From Brevundimonas mediterranea (GTDB lineage: Bacteria > Pseudomonadota > Alphaproteobacteria > Caulobacterales > Caulobacteraceae): a DNA stretch of 64,000 bases. The position numbers and the translations under genes are program-made. Every line of letters begins with the position of its first letter. Position 1 is the stretch's first letter. The stretch covers positions 62,001 to 126,000 of the forward strand of contig NZ_CP048751.1 in the NCBI RefSeq assembly GCF_011064825.1. Direction: 5' to 3'. Positions 35,508 to 43,821 of the stretch are shown one piece after another. The notes under the pieces were generated by a model, which worked only from the letters and a program-made list of their open reading frames with translations, ran no database searches and was not told where the DNA came from.

Positions 35508-35648
35508 TCAAGCCAGGCTCGACGCGCCGGTCTGGCGCGCAAGGAAGGCGTCGATGGCGTCGCCCTCGAAGCGGCCAAAGTTGCGGGTGAGCTCAATGTG
35601 AACACGTTCTTCAAACGCGTGAATCACGTCCTCGGTGCTGAGCGTCAT
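35508..35648 (-). CDS. Unrecognised 46-residue protein
   Basis: A short gene with a good site (GGAGA, eight bases before ATG 35648) and a FixK box ending 53 bases upstream. The product starts MTLSTEDVIHAFEERVHIEL and ends RQTGASSLA. It is soluble, slightly acidic and probably helical, without cysteines or a membrane segment. I do not recognise a family. Its stop is 11 bases before the Usp start, so it leads a two-gene operon. The support is position, ribosome site and regulatory site, not homology. Confidence 0.68.
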   Translation of the reverse strand: MTLSTEDVIHAFEERVHIELTRNFGRFEGDAIDAFLARQTGASSLA

Positions 35649-35700
35649 GGCCGTCTCCTAGCGAGCGCTGGGCAGATCAGCAGATATCCGGGAGGCGGCC

Positions 35701-35714
35701 TTGACCAATATCAA
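35701..35714. promoter_or_regulatory. FNR/FixK box of the small-protein/Usp operon
   Basis: TTGACCAATATCAA matches nine of ten consensus positions and lies 53 bases before the start at 35648. It is the last box of the series in this window. Confidence 0.83.
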
Positions 35715-35785
35715 GACTCTGCTGCTCTGACGGCGGTCATCGGACGCCTCGACTGCGGAGGATATCCGATCACCCTGACTCGGGC

Positions 35786-35809
35786 CGGAAAACGCCAGCC
35801 TCCGGCGCT
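35786..35809 (-). terminator. Probable terminator of the metallophosphoesterase transcript
   Basis: Read on the minus strand, AGCGCC-N7-GGCGTT forms a six-base stem (one G-T pair) followed by TTTTCC. It lies 19 bases after the phosphoesterase stop. Confidence 0.5.
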
Positions 35810-35827
35810 TCAGAAAAAGGGGGCGGA

Positions 35828-37192
35828 TCAGTTCCCCCGCTCTTCCCCCTCCAGCGTTTCCATCCTGGCGACCCCGTCCTCGCCCTTCGTCAGGCGGAAG
35901 GCGTCCAGTTCGCGGCCTGTCGCGGTGAAGGCGCGATAGACCACCGCGTCTTGCGACACATTCAGCGTCTGGAAGGTCTGGGTCCGCGCGGCCGTCCGGT
36001 CGGCCCAGGTCAGATCCGCCATCGGATACATCTTCGGCCCGGCGACCGAGACCACATAGGTCGAGCCCTGGTCCGACCTGTGGCCAGGGCCGGCGTTGGT
36101 CATGGCCCCCTCGCCTATGGCGCCGCGCGCATAGCCGTGGTCGTGGGCCTGAAGCACCAGGTCCACTCCGTACTTGTCGATCAGCGGCTTCAGCGCATCC
36201 CGGACGCGGCTGTTGTCCCGGTCGGGGTCGATCGAGAACAGCGGGAAGTGCAGGAACAGCACTGTCCAGCGGTTCGGATTGTCGGCCAGGACCTGATCCA
36301 GCCATCGCACCATTTCGGCCCGCATGGCCTCGTCGCCATGGAACAGCGGGGCGTCGATCGAGATCAGGCGCAGACCCTGATAATCGACGGTCCAGGCGGT
36401 TTCCTTCAGACGTTCGGCGCCCGCCGGCCCGGTCTCCGGCAGGGTGAACTGCCGGCGCCATTGGGGGTTCAGGATCGGGCCGCGGCCGTATTCGTGATTG
36501 CCCGGCGTCGGCATCTGCGGCGTCTGGGCGTACAGGAATCCGCCCGAGGCGAACCATTCGCCCCACTCGTTGTCGCTGTCGTGCCGGTTGATCAGGTCGC
36601 CGGCGTGGATGACGAAGGCCGCGTCACCGGCCTTGCGGAACCCCATCCTCAGGGTGCGGGACGCCTCGCTGAGGATATTGTTCTGCATGTCCCCGAAATA
36701 CAGGAAGGTGAAGGGCTCGGGCGTCGCGGCCGCCGTCCTGAACTGCAGCCACTCGGACCAGGCCCCGCCCGAACCGACCCGGTAGACATAGACGGTCGCC
36801 GGCTTCAGCCCCTTCATTACGGCCGAATGATAGGCGGCGCGGAAGTCCGCCGCCTCGCGCACCGCCAGGACCGCGTCGTCGGTGGTCGCGGCCACGCGAA
36901 CGGCGGAGGCGATGAAGTCCGGCCCGTCCTGGGCCTCGGCGAACTCCACCTGACCGTCCAGGCCCGGCGCGGTGCGCCAGGTGACTGCCATCTGATGCGC
37001 CGGATCAGCGGTCAGGTTGAGAATGATCCGCTCCGGCTGCACCGTCGCTGGCGCTATTGGGCGTTCGGACGCCTGGACCGGCGTTGGTTCGGGGCGATCC
37101 GGACGCTGCGTCTGGGCGAGTGCCTGGGCGCCGGTGGAGACGCCCAGGGCCGCGACAGCGGCCCCGAGCATGAGGGTGCGAGCAAACATCAT
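35828..37192 (-). CDS. Secreted metallophosphoesterase, purple acid phosphatase-like
   Basis: A 454-residue exported enzyme. It has a signal peptide (FARTLMLGAAVAALGVSTGA), an N-terminal fibronectin-like domain (IILNLTADPAHQMAVTWRT), then the dimetal core: YFGDMQ, HAGDLINRHDSDNEWG, TPGNHEYG, LFLHFPLF and AHDHGYAR. These match the metal ligands of purple acid phosphatases, which release phosphate from esters. A GTG at 37201 would add three residues; ATG 37192 follows GAGGTGG at better spacing. It lies ten bases after the TonB receptor stop, which suggests enzyme and receptor act on the same nutrient. Confidence 0.88.
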   Translation of the reverse strand: MMFARTLMLGAAVAALGVSTGAQALAQTQRPDRPEPTPVQASERPIAPATVQPERIILNLTADPAHQMAVTWRTAPGLDGQVEFAEAQDGPDFIASAVRVAATTDDAVLAVREAADFRAAYHSAVMKGLKPATVYVYRVGSGGAWSEWLQFRTAAATPEPFTFLYFGDMQNNILSEASRTLRMGFRKAGDAAFVIHAGDLINRHDSDNEWGEWFASGGFLYAQTPQMPTPGNHEYGRGPILNPQWRRQFTLPETGPAGAERLKETAWTVDYQGLRLISIDAPLFHGDEAMRAEMVRWLDQVLADNPNRWTVLFLHFPLFSIDPDRDNSRVRDALKPLIDKYGVDLVLQAHDHGYARGAIGEGAMTNAGPGHRSDQGSTYVVSVAGPKMYPMADLTWADRTAARTQTFQTLNVSQDAVVYRAFTATGRELDAFRLTKGEDGVARMETLEGEERGN

Positions 37193-37202
37193 TTTCGCCA
37201 CC

Positions 37203-40200
37203 TCAGAAGACGTAGGTCAGGCCGAGCGAGATCGACCGCCCGTTCTTGATATAGGCCCGGCTGGACCCCGTGCTCGAACCGGCGGTGTACCAGTAGGTGT
37301 GGTTGTCGAAGAGGTTCTGCACCTGCAGTGAAGCGGTGGCGCCGCCCCACAGCTTGCGCCGCACGTTCAGATCCACAAACTCATAGTCCTGTTCGTAAGG
37401 ATTGTTGCCGAAATCTTGGATGCCCTCCAGGAACTCTGACTGGTAGCTGTAGGCGGCGTAGGCTTCCCATCCGCTGTACTGCCAGAACAGCTGCACATTG
37501 GCGATGGCCTCGGGCGTCTCCATCAGCGGTAGGGTGTAGCCCGCCGGGTGCCAGGAGATTCCGGTCTCGGCTTCCGAATGCTGCAGCGTCAGGTTCACGC
37601 TTGCGCCCAGGCCCGACAGGGCGCCCGGCAACCAGTAGAAGATCTGCTGGGCGCTCATCTCGACACCGTAGACTTCGGCCCATTTGCCGTTGTTGGGCAT
37701 GGAGATGGTGACGCCGTCCGGCCCGATGTTCGCCCCCGCCGTGCCGTCGCGGATGTTGCTGGAGGCCGAGCGGAACAGGAAGTTCTCGATATCCTTGTAG
37801 AACAGGCCCAGCGAATAGGCGCCGGTGTCGCCGTTGTAGCGCTCGATCGACAGATCGTAGTTGATCGCCTTCATCGGCTTCAGATCCGGGTTGCCCTGTT
37901 CGATGCCGATCAGCACCCAGTCTGAGGTGGGGTTCTCCTCGCCGTCGCCGTCCGGATCGATGTCGTAGCTGTATTCCCGGGCCGAGGTCATGCGCGCGAT
38001 GTCGGGACGGGCGAAGCTGGTCCAGATCGCCGCCCGCACCTTGGTGTTGCGATTCAGCGCATAGTTCAGGTGGATCGACGGCAGGACATTGACGAAGTCG
38101 CTCTTGTCCGTGGTGAATCGCTCACCCTGAACCTCGTCCAGCACATAGGCCGAGATGTCGTTGCGGGTGCTCTCGACCCGCAGGCCGCCGATGATCTGGG
38201 CGTCGCCGAAGCGGGCCGTGGCCATCAGATAGCCGGCGAGAATGTCTTCCTTGAACTCGAAACTGTCTTCTCCGCTGACCTTGGCGCTGGAGGGATCGGT
38301 GGCGAAGCCTTCGAAGAAGCTGCTGTCGCCGTTCATCGCCCGCTGAAGCTCGGCCAACATGGCCTGATTGTCGATGATCACGCCCAGACGATAGAGGCCC
38401 GTATATTCGCCGTCGAACAGGTCGGTGACCTCCTTGCCGTAGAAGGCCGAGAAGTCCGCCAGGGTCCCCTCCGCGTCCAGATCAAGGAACTCGCCGCTAT
38501 AGGTCGCGCGTTTGGAGGAATAGAATTTCGCGCCGCCCTTTACCGAGTCCAGCCAGGGCGAAACGGGCCGCCATTCGGCGTTGAACTGGCCCTGCCACAG
38601 ATCCTCCTGCGCCCCGCCGACCTCGCCGGATAGGCCCGCATACTTGTATTGCGCCGGGTCCTGCACCGCCGCCATGCCGGCGTCGTTCAGCACCCATTTG
38701 GGGAAGCGGCTGTCGCCGAAGTTGACGATATCGACGCCTTTGTTGCCCAGCCAGCCGTATTTGTCGCTACGGAACTCCATGTCGTAGCTGTCGTCGATAT
38801 TGTCCTCGGACTTGGCGTAGGACAGATCGTAGTCGAGCTTGAAGTCGCCGTAGCGGCTGACGCCACCCAGGTTCAGCGACATCAGAGACCCCGTCTCGCG
38901 CGAGCCTTCCCAGAAGCGACGCAGACGGAAACCCTGCGGATCCCAGGTCCCCGAGGCGCCGTTCAGTGTGTAGTAGGACCTGGTCGATCGGTCCGCATCG
39001 GTGATGACGCCGTCGCCGTCCCGGTCAACGATCTGGGCGGTGGTATAGGAATAGATATTGCCCTTGGTGCCTGAACCTATGATGGCGTCGTCCGGGTTGG
39101 CCAGGCCCGTGGCGGTCTTGTCCACCTGGGTTAGTCGCGTGGAGTTCTTCGACGTGTCGTTGCGGAAGTTCAGCCGGTTGTCGAACTCGTCCTGGGTGTA
39201 TTCATTGAACTGACCGCGAAAGTGGAAGTCGTGGTGATCGCCGCGGTAGTCGAGGCTGGCGTTCAGCCCCTTGCGCTCGACCTCGGTCTCGCCGAACGCC
39301 AGGTCCATGCCGCGCAGCACGAAGGTATCGGTTTCCCAACCCAGGCTTTCGCTGTCTTCGTACCAGACGGGAGGCTGGTTATCGCCATCGACGCCGTTCT
39401 GTTCGAACTGGGACTTGCGCCGCGACCAGCTGGCGGTGACGAACACGCCCCAGTGGTCGTTGAACTGGCGGCCGAAGGAGCCGGAAACTTCGCCCGAGGT
39501 CTTGTCGTCGAACTTGTCCAGCAGACCGGCCGAGGCCGACAGGACGCCGTAGGTCGGCTTGTGGTCGAAGGCGGTAGGGGTGCGGATGTCGATGGAGCCG
39601 CCCAGGGCGTCGCCGTCGCGGTCCGGCGTCAGGCTCTTGACCACCGTGATGGAGTCGATGCCTTCCGGCGGCAGAAAGCTGAGCCGCACGCCGCGATAGA
39701 AGCTGTCGTCCGGGGAACCGGTGCCGCCGATGCGGACGCCGTTCATGGTGTAGTTGTTCAGCTCGGTCGACAGGCCGCGGATCGTGATCCGGTCGCCCTC
39801 GCCCGTGGTGTGGTTGCGCACGGCGTTGACGCCCGGCAGGCGCGACAGGGACTCGGCCACATTGTTGGCCGGCAGGTCGCCCATGTCGTCAGCGCTGATG
39901 ACGTCGGATATGAAGTCGGCGTCGCGCTTGGCGTCCAGCGAGCGGCGCATGCCGGCGGCGTAGCCGACCACCAGGACCTCCTCCAGCACCGTCGCATCCG
40001 GGGTGGGCATGGACGCCTCGGCCGTCTGGCGCACCAGGGTCAGAACGCCGCGAACCTCGCGCGCCTCGACGCCGGAGCCTGCGATCATCCGGCGAAGCGC
40101 CTCACGGGGAGTCATGGAGCCGGAAACGGCCTGAGCCCGCAGACCCCGCGTCAGTTCAGGGTCGAAGACGATCTGCAGGCCGGTCTGACGTGACAGGGTC

Positions 40201-40352
40201 TGGATCGCACGTCCCAGATCCTGCGCCGGGATGTTGATGGCGGCGCGCGCCTCGGCGCTGCTGGCGGCCTGCCAGGCCTGGGCCGGAGCGGCGGCGGATG
40301 TCAGGACGGCGACGGCGGCCGCCGCAAGGAGGCCGGTCTTGTAAATGCGCAT
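37203..40352 (-). CDS. TonB-dependent receptor with STN signalling domain
   Basis: A 1049-residue outer membrane transducer. A signal peptide (residues about 1-27) is followed by an STN domain (INIPAQDLGRAIQTLSRQTG to about residue 107), the TonB-box region EEVLVVGY, a plug (SLSRLPGVNAVRNHTTGEGD, LTPDRDGDALGGSIDIRTPT) and a barrel ending LGLTYVF. The STN domain contacts a FecR protein, and the FecR and sigma genes lie directly upstream, giving a surface-signalling system. The start MRIYKTG at 40352 follows GGGGGAT. The plug and extended barrel resemble receptors often coupled to carbohydrate or phosphate-ester uptake. The ligand is unknown. Confidence 0.93.
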   Translation of the reverse strand: MRIYKTGLLAAAAVAVLTSAAAPAQAWQAASSAEARAAINIPAQDLGRAIQTLSRQTGLQIVFDPELTRGLRAQAVSGSMTPREALRRMIAGSGVEAREVRGVLTLVRQTAEASMPTPDATVLEEVLVVGYAAGMRRSLDAKRDADFISDVISADDMGDLPANNVAESLSRLPGVNAVRNHTTGEGDRITIRGLSTELNNYTMNGVRIGGTGSPDDSFYRGVRLSFLPPEGIDSITVVKSLTPDRDGDALGGSIDIRTPTAFDHKPTYGVLSASAGLLDKFDDKTSGEVSGSFGRQFNDHWGVFVTASWSRRKSQFEQNGVDGDNQPPVWYEDSESLGWETDTFVLRGMDLAFGETEVERKGLNASLDYRGDHHDFHFRGQFNEYTQDEFDNRLNFRNDTSKNSTRLTQVDKTATGLANPDDAIIGSGTKGNIYSYTTAQIVDRDGDGVITDADRSTRSYYTLNGASGTWDPQGFRLRRFWEGSRETGSLMSLNLGGVSRYGDFKLDYDLSYAKSEDNIDDSYDMEFRSDKYGWLGNKGVDIVNFGDSRFPKWVLNDAGMAAVQDPAQYKYAGLSGEVGGAQEDLWQGQFNAEWRPVSPWLDSVKGGAKFYSSKRATYSGEFLDLDAEGTLADFSAFYGKEVTDLFDGEYTGLYRLGVIIDNQAMLAELQRAMNGDSSFFEGFATDPSSAKVSGEDSFEFKEDILAGYLMATARFGDAQIIGGLRVESTRNDISAYVLDEVQGERFTTDKSDFVNVLPSIHLNYALNRNTKVRAAIWTSFARPDIARMTSAREYSYDIDPDGDGEENPTSDWVLIGIEQGNPDLKPMKAINYDLSIERYNGDTGAYSLGLFYKDIENFLFRSASSNIRDGTAGANIGPDGVTISMPNNGKWAEVYGVEMSAQQIFYWLPGALSGLGASVNLTLQHSEAETGISWHPAGYTLPLMETPEAIANVQLFWQYSGWEAYAAYSYQSEFLEGIQDFGNNPYEQDYEFVDLNVRRKLWGGATASLQVQNLFDNHTYWYTAGSSTGSSRAYIKNGRSISLGLTYVF

Positions 40353-40449
40353 GTGATAGATCCCCCGCGGCCGAACCTGGCCGCTATTGGGGAAGACGAC
40401 GAACATCGCGGTCCTGACACCCGTCTTGAAAACTTGCTCTATCCGTCAC

Positions 40450-41424
40450 CTAAGCTTCAGACAGCAGATAGCGGCCAGCGTCTTTTCGGGTCAGCCTGAG
40501 CCCATGAAGCCGGGCGATCGCGGCCAGGGCGTTCTCGGGATTCTCATAGGAGAAACGACCGCTCACGAGCGCACGGCCCAGTTTCGGATCAGAGAGTGAG
40601 ACCTCCACCCCGGTGGTCCGTTTCAGATCGCCGATCACGCTGGTCAGCGTCGTCTCATCCAGTTCCAGCCACCCCCTGGTCCAGGATGGAAGGTCGGTCT
40701 TGGCCTCGGGTTGTCGCAGGCTGGCGCGTTGAACACCGGCCTTCAGCACCCGACCACGCTCCCCGGCCCGGATTCGCACGACGCGCCCCTTGGTCGGCGT
40801 CACATCGACGGCGCCTTCGAACACCACGACCTCGACCATCGGGCCGTCAGGGGTCTCGAGAGAGTCCACGTTGAACCGAGTGCCGACGGCGGTGATCCGC
40901 ACCCCTTCGGCTTCCACCGTGAAGGGGCGGCCAGCGTCATGGGCGACTTCGAAGAAGCCTTCGCCGTCCAGTCGCAGTCTCCGTTCCGTGTCGCCCAGCA
41001 GGACACGCACCTTGCTTGCGCCATTCAGCCGGACCGCCGAGCCATCCGCCAACGCCACGGCTTGCGGAACGCCGCGACGACCGACGATCATCTCTCCCCG
41101 AAGGGAGGAATTTGCGCCGAACAAGGCCGCGCAGGCGACACAGGCGGCCAGGCCCGCCGGCGCCCAGATCTTCACCCAGGCCGGCGTCGAGGCGAACAGG
41201 CCCGGCTTCGCCGTCCGGTGAGCGGCTCGCCGCGCCGCCCACAGGATGGCCGGATCGGCGATCAGAGCCTCATGCTGCTCCAGCAGGCGCTGTCGATCGG
41301 GCCGCCCCGCCAGCCAGGTGTTCAGCGCGGCCTGCCGCGCCGGGGTCCAGCCGTCTCCCTGCTTTTCATCCGCCCAAAGGGCCGCCGCCCGGTCGTCACG
41401 AGCGTCAAAGATTTCAGTCGACAT
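40450..41424 (-). CDS. FecR-type transmembrane anti-sigma sensor
   Basis: A 324-residue inner-membrane sensor. The cytoplasmic N-terminus (AALWADEKQGDGWTPARQAA) should hold the sigma factor. One membrane helix follows near residues 83-104 (WAPAGLAACVACAALFGAN), then a periplasmic FecR domain (GRRGVPQAVALADGSAVRLN, FTVEAEGVRITAVGTRFNV) and a C-terminal STN-interacting region. It relays ligand binding at the TonB receptor to the sigma factor. ATG 41424 follows GGAGGGG and overlaps the sigma gene by 11 bases. Confidence 0.92.
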   Translation of the reverse strand: MSTEIFDARDDRAAALWADEKQGDGWTPARQAALNTWLAGRPDRQRLLEQHEALIADPAILWAARRAAHRTAKPGLFASTPAWVKIWAPAGLAACVACAALFGANSSLRGEMIVGRRGVPQAVALADGSAVRLNGASKVRVLLGDTERRLRLDGEGFFEVAHDAGRPFTVEAEGVRITAVGTRFNVDSLETPDGPMVEVVVFEGAVDVTPTKGRVVRIRAGERGRVLKAGVQRASLRQPEAKTDLPSWTRGWLELDETTLTSVIGDLKRTTGVEVSLSDPKLGRALVSGRFSYENPENALAAIARLHGLRLTRKDAGRYLLSEA

Positions 41425-41920
41425 GACGCCCCTCCGCCGTCTTGCGAAGCGTCTGAGCGGCGCGACTATAGTGTTTCTGAACCGCCTCAACCGACATGTT
41501 CAATTCGCCGGCGATATGTTCATAGGATTCCTCGCCGGCGCGGCGTCTCACGAACACCTCGCGGCGCACGGCGGGCATGGCGTCCAAGGCTTTCTGACAC
41601 AGACGCAGCCGTTGGTTCATGTCCAGCGCTTCCAAGGGAGACGCCGCGCCGTCCGCTTGGTGGTCCGTCTCGCCGAAATCGTCAAAAGGCGTGGTTTCTG
41701 ATCGGCGCGCGCGATCGATCAGAATATTGCGGGCGGCCCGCATCGCGTAGGACAGCGGATCCGTGATCAGCGCCACCCGCGCACGGGAAAGCACACGCAG
41801 AATAGCCTCCTGCGCGACGTCTTCCGCATCGGCGCTCGACGCCAGTCTCCGTCGCACATAGGCGAGAAGCGCACGATTGTGCGTCACAAGCGCCTGCCCC
41901 ACTTCGTGCTCGTGACTCAC
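41414..41920 (-). CDS. ECF sigma factor, FecI type
   Basis: A 168-residue sigma factor. Region 2 has LLAYVRRRLASSADAEDVAQ and DPLSYAMRAARNILIDRARR; region 4 has LDAMPAVRREVFVRRRAGEE and ELNMSVEAVQKHYSRAAQTL. It directs RNA polymerase to the receptor promoter when FecR signals. The start is a choice between GTG 41920, preceded by AAGGGG at good spacing, and ATG 41950, which would add ten residues. I favour GTG because it gives the usual ECF length. A strong hairpin overlaps that ribosome site. Confidence 0.9.
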   Translation of the reverse strand: MSHEHEVGQALVTHNRALLAYVRRRLASSADAEDVAQEAILRVLSRARVALITDPLSYAMRAARNILIDRARRSETTPFDDFGETDHQADGAASPLEALDMNQRLRLCQKALDAMPAVRREVFVRRRAGEESYEHIAGELNMSVEAVQKHYSRAAQTLRKTAEGRHVD

Positions 41921-41925
41921 TGGGC

Positions 41926-41945
41926 GGCCCCTTACCGAAGGGGCC
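41926..41945 (-). promoter_or_regulatory. Hairpin covering the sigma-factor ribosome-binding site
   Basis: GGCCCCTT-N4-AAGGGGCC is a perfect eight-base inverted repeat with a four-base loop, five bases upstream of the GTG start. One arm is part of the AAGGGG ribosome site, so folding would hide it. If the ATG at 41950 is the true start, the repeat would instead be coding. Confidence 0.6.
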
Positions 41946-42100
41946 GACATAGAAGCGGCGCGTAACGGAAATTCGACATCTTGATGTCGGTTTGACTTCG
42001 CATCCGCGAATGACGGGCGCCGTCGAGCCTGGCCTGGCGCCCCAACGCAGGCTCTGCCCGCGCCGGGAACCAAGCCTCGGCTTCGACGGTGCGCGACGGT

Positions 42101-42487
42101 TCAAGGCCTGGGGGCGGCCTCCCTGTCTGCGGCGGACGCGGCATACCGTATCTGTGAGGGACGCGGCGATGTCGAAGCCATCCCCTCCGCCGTCATGCCG
42201 CGCGACATCATCCACGCCTGGATGCGGTTCAATGTGGCGAACGTCTGAGGCGTGAGCCCCTCGCCTGTATTGATCACCTCGAGCAGCCAGGCGGCTTCCC
42301 GTTCGGACGTGGGCGTGCAGGCGAGCAACTGGCTCTCGCATCGCTCAAGCCGCATCTCAAAATCGCGCTCGGCCGCGCAGCAGGCTTCGTAGGATGCAAA
42401 TTCATCGGGCAGGAAGCCGTCGAACCGGCGAAGGATGTCCCATTCGGCGAACAGGTCGGCGAAGGTCGGCATGTGGCTCTCGGCCAT
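42101..42487 (-). CDS. Hypothetical acidic soluble protein
   Basis: A 128-residue protein starting MAESHMPTFADLFAEWDILR with GGAGA before the ATG at 42487. The middle is helical (ERDFEMRLERCESQLLACTP, REAAWLLEVINTGEG), and the C-terminus becomes basic and disordered. I do not recognise it. It lies 54 bases after the small membrane protein and may be the last gene of the regulator-led cluster. Confidence 0.65.
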   Translation of the reverse strand: MAESHMPTFADLFAEWDILRRFDGFLPDEFASYEACCAAERDFEMRLERCESQLLACTPTSEREAAWLLEVINTGEGLTPQTFATLNRIQAWMMSRGMTAEGMASTSPRPSQIRYAASAADREAAPRP

Positions 42488-42541
42488 GGGGGAATCTCCT
42501 CGCCGTCAGCCCCTGGCGACGGCGAAATCAACAAGAGTGAG

Positions 42542-42967
42542 TTAGGCCGGCGCGCCAGGCAGCAATCGATACCGGCGCACCAGATGAGCTTCATAGGCGC
42601 CGGCCAGAAGCACGATCAGCAAGGCGATCCAGGTCGCAAGCCTGACCGTGACGGCCGTCCAGTTATAGATGAAGGCGGGGCCCAGGGCGGCGAAATGGGT
42701 CAGGACGACGGCGACCTGCAGACCAGCGGCGAACAGAAGCCACCATCGGTCCGCCCGCAACGCCAGGCCGATCAGGCCGATCGCGCAGGCGAGATCCACC
42801 AGGGCGACGCCCCAGCGGACATCGCCGAGCATCAGATGCTGCGCCAATGGGCTGAGCACCATGTCCGCCAGCAGAAGCACGGCGGCCCAGCGGTCGGCGC
42901 GACCGCCCCAGACGACAGGGGCGGCCAGGGCGACCAGACTGATGATCAGCAGCCCCGCCTGGAGCAT
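42542..42967 (-). CDS. Small integral membrane protein, unknown
   Basis: A 141-residue protein with about five hydrophobic helices (QAGLLIISLVALAAPVVWGG, WWLLFAAGLQVAVVLTHFAA, VRLATWIALLIVLLAGAYEA). No family recognised. The start overlaps the preceding stop (TGATG), so it is translated together with the coiled-coil protein upstream. Confidence 0.72.
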   Translation of the reverse strand: MLQAGLLIISLVALAAPVVWGGRADRWAAVLLLADMVLSPLAQHLMLGDVRWGVALVDLACAIGLIGLALRADRWWLLFAAGLQVAVVLTHFAALGPAFIYNWTAVTVRLATWIALLIVLLAGAYEAHLVRRYRLLPGAPA

Positions 42968-43305
42968 CAGGCGTCCAGCGCCAGCGCCGTCGCTCCGCCG
43001 GCGGGCTGATCCTTGCCCTCCAGCGGTCCGCCGGCTGTGACGATTATGCCGAGCGTGCGGGCGATGCGCGCCAGTCGATCGTGACTGGCCACGAGCCGGG
43101 ACCGCCCCTCGACAAGCGCCCCGGCCGCGGCCTGGACGTCGACCAGGGCCTGGTGGCCCGCCTGGGCGGCGAACCGGGCGCCGGCGCGGTGGCGCGTCAT
43201 GTCGTGGGTCAGAAGGCTGATTTCGGCGAGCGCCTGATCGAGCGCCTGTTCAGCGGTCTGAAGTCGTCTGGCGATTAAGTTGGCGAAGTCGGTCTTGTGA
43301 TTCAT
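42967..43305 (-). CDS. Hypothetical helical protein
   Basis: A 112-residue soluble protein, mostly helix: FANLIARRLQTAEQALDQAL, AGHQALVDVQAAAGALVEGR and LVASHDRLARIARTLGI, then a flexible glycine-rich tail. It could form a coiled coil. No family recognised. An ATG at 43335 would add ten residues and overlap the LuxR-type gene; I chose 43305. It is the second gene of the cluster led by the LuxR-type regulator. Confidence 0.65.
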   Translation of the reverse strand: MNHKTDFANLIARRLQTAEQALDQALAEISLLTHDMTRHRAGARFAAQAGHQALVDVQAAAGALVEGRSRLVASHDRLARIARTLGIIVTAGGPLEGKDQPAGGATALALDA

Positions 43306-43319
43306 GGCGAGGATCCCGG

Positions 43320-43763
43320 CTAAGAGGGCCGCCATGCGTCGAGCGTCGAGAAGATCGTCATCACCAAGGACGTCAGACCGCCCAGTACGAGCAGCCAGAG
43401 CGCCGTCGCGCCGACGATGACGCCCAGACGGATGAGCCGGTTCGCCGGAGGCGGTCGCCAGAAGCGCGCCGCCCAGGGCCGGTCATCGATCGGGTTCCCC
43501 ACGCCCGGCGAGACGGCCGGACGCAGTCGTTCTGGCAGCCGCTCGGCCAGTTCGGCATCGGTCATTCCGGCGCCTGGGTATTGAATGCCCAGCGCCTGGG
43601 CCGCCGCCCGCCGGTGACTGGTGCCGAGTTTGGCGTTGGCGCTTTGCAGATAGTTCGCCACGGTGCTGGGCGTGATGCCCAGCACGTCTGCAATCTCCTG
43701 ATTTGACAGTCTCAGGCCGGCCAGTTGCACGCATTCGATCTCGCGCCGCGTCAGTCGCCCCAT
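43320..43763 (-). CDS. LuxR-type HTH protein with C-terminal membrane anchor
   Basis: A 147-residue protein with an unusual order: the LuxR-type DNA-binding domain is at the N-terminus (LTRREIECVQLAGLRLSNQE, ITPSTVANYLQSANAKLGTS), followed by a proline-rich linker and one membrane helix (LGVIVGATALWLLVLGGLTS, residues about 113-135). Most LuxR-family proteins carry the DNA-binding part at the C-terminus. It may be a membrane-tethered one-component regulator. It heads the group of small unknown genes 42.1-43.3 kb and lies 58 bases after the XRE regulator gene. Confidence 0.78.
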   Translation of the reverse strand: MGRLTRREIECVQLAGLRLSNQEIADVLGITPSTVANYLQSANAKLGTSHRRAAAQALGIQYPGAGMTDAELAERLPERLRPAVSPGVGNPIDDRPWAARFWRPPPANRLIRLGVIVGATALWLLVLGGLTSLVMTIFSTLDAWRPS

Positions 43764-43821
43764 CGCCTAGCGTCCGATCCGCGAAAGGGCTCGCCGTCCG
43801 CAACGGACAGCGAGCCGAAGT

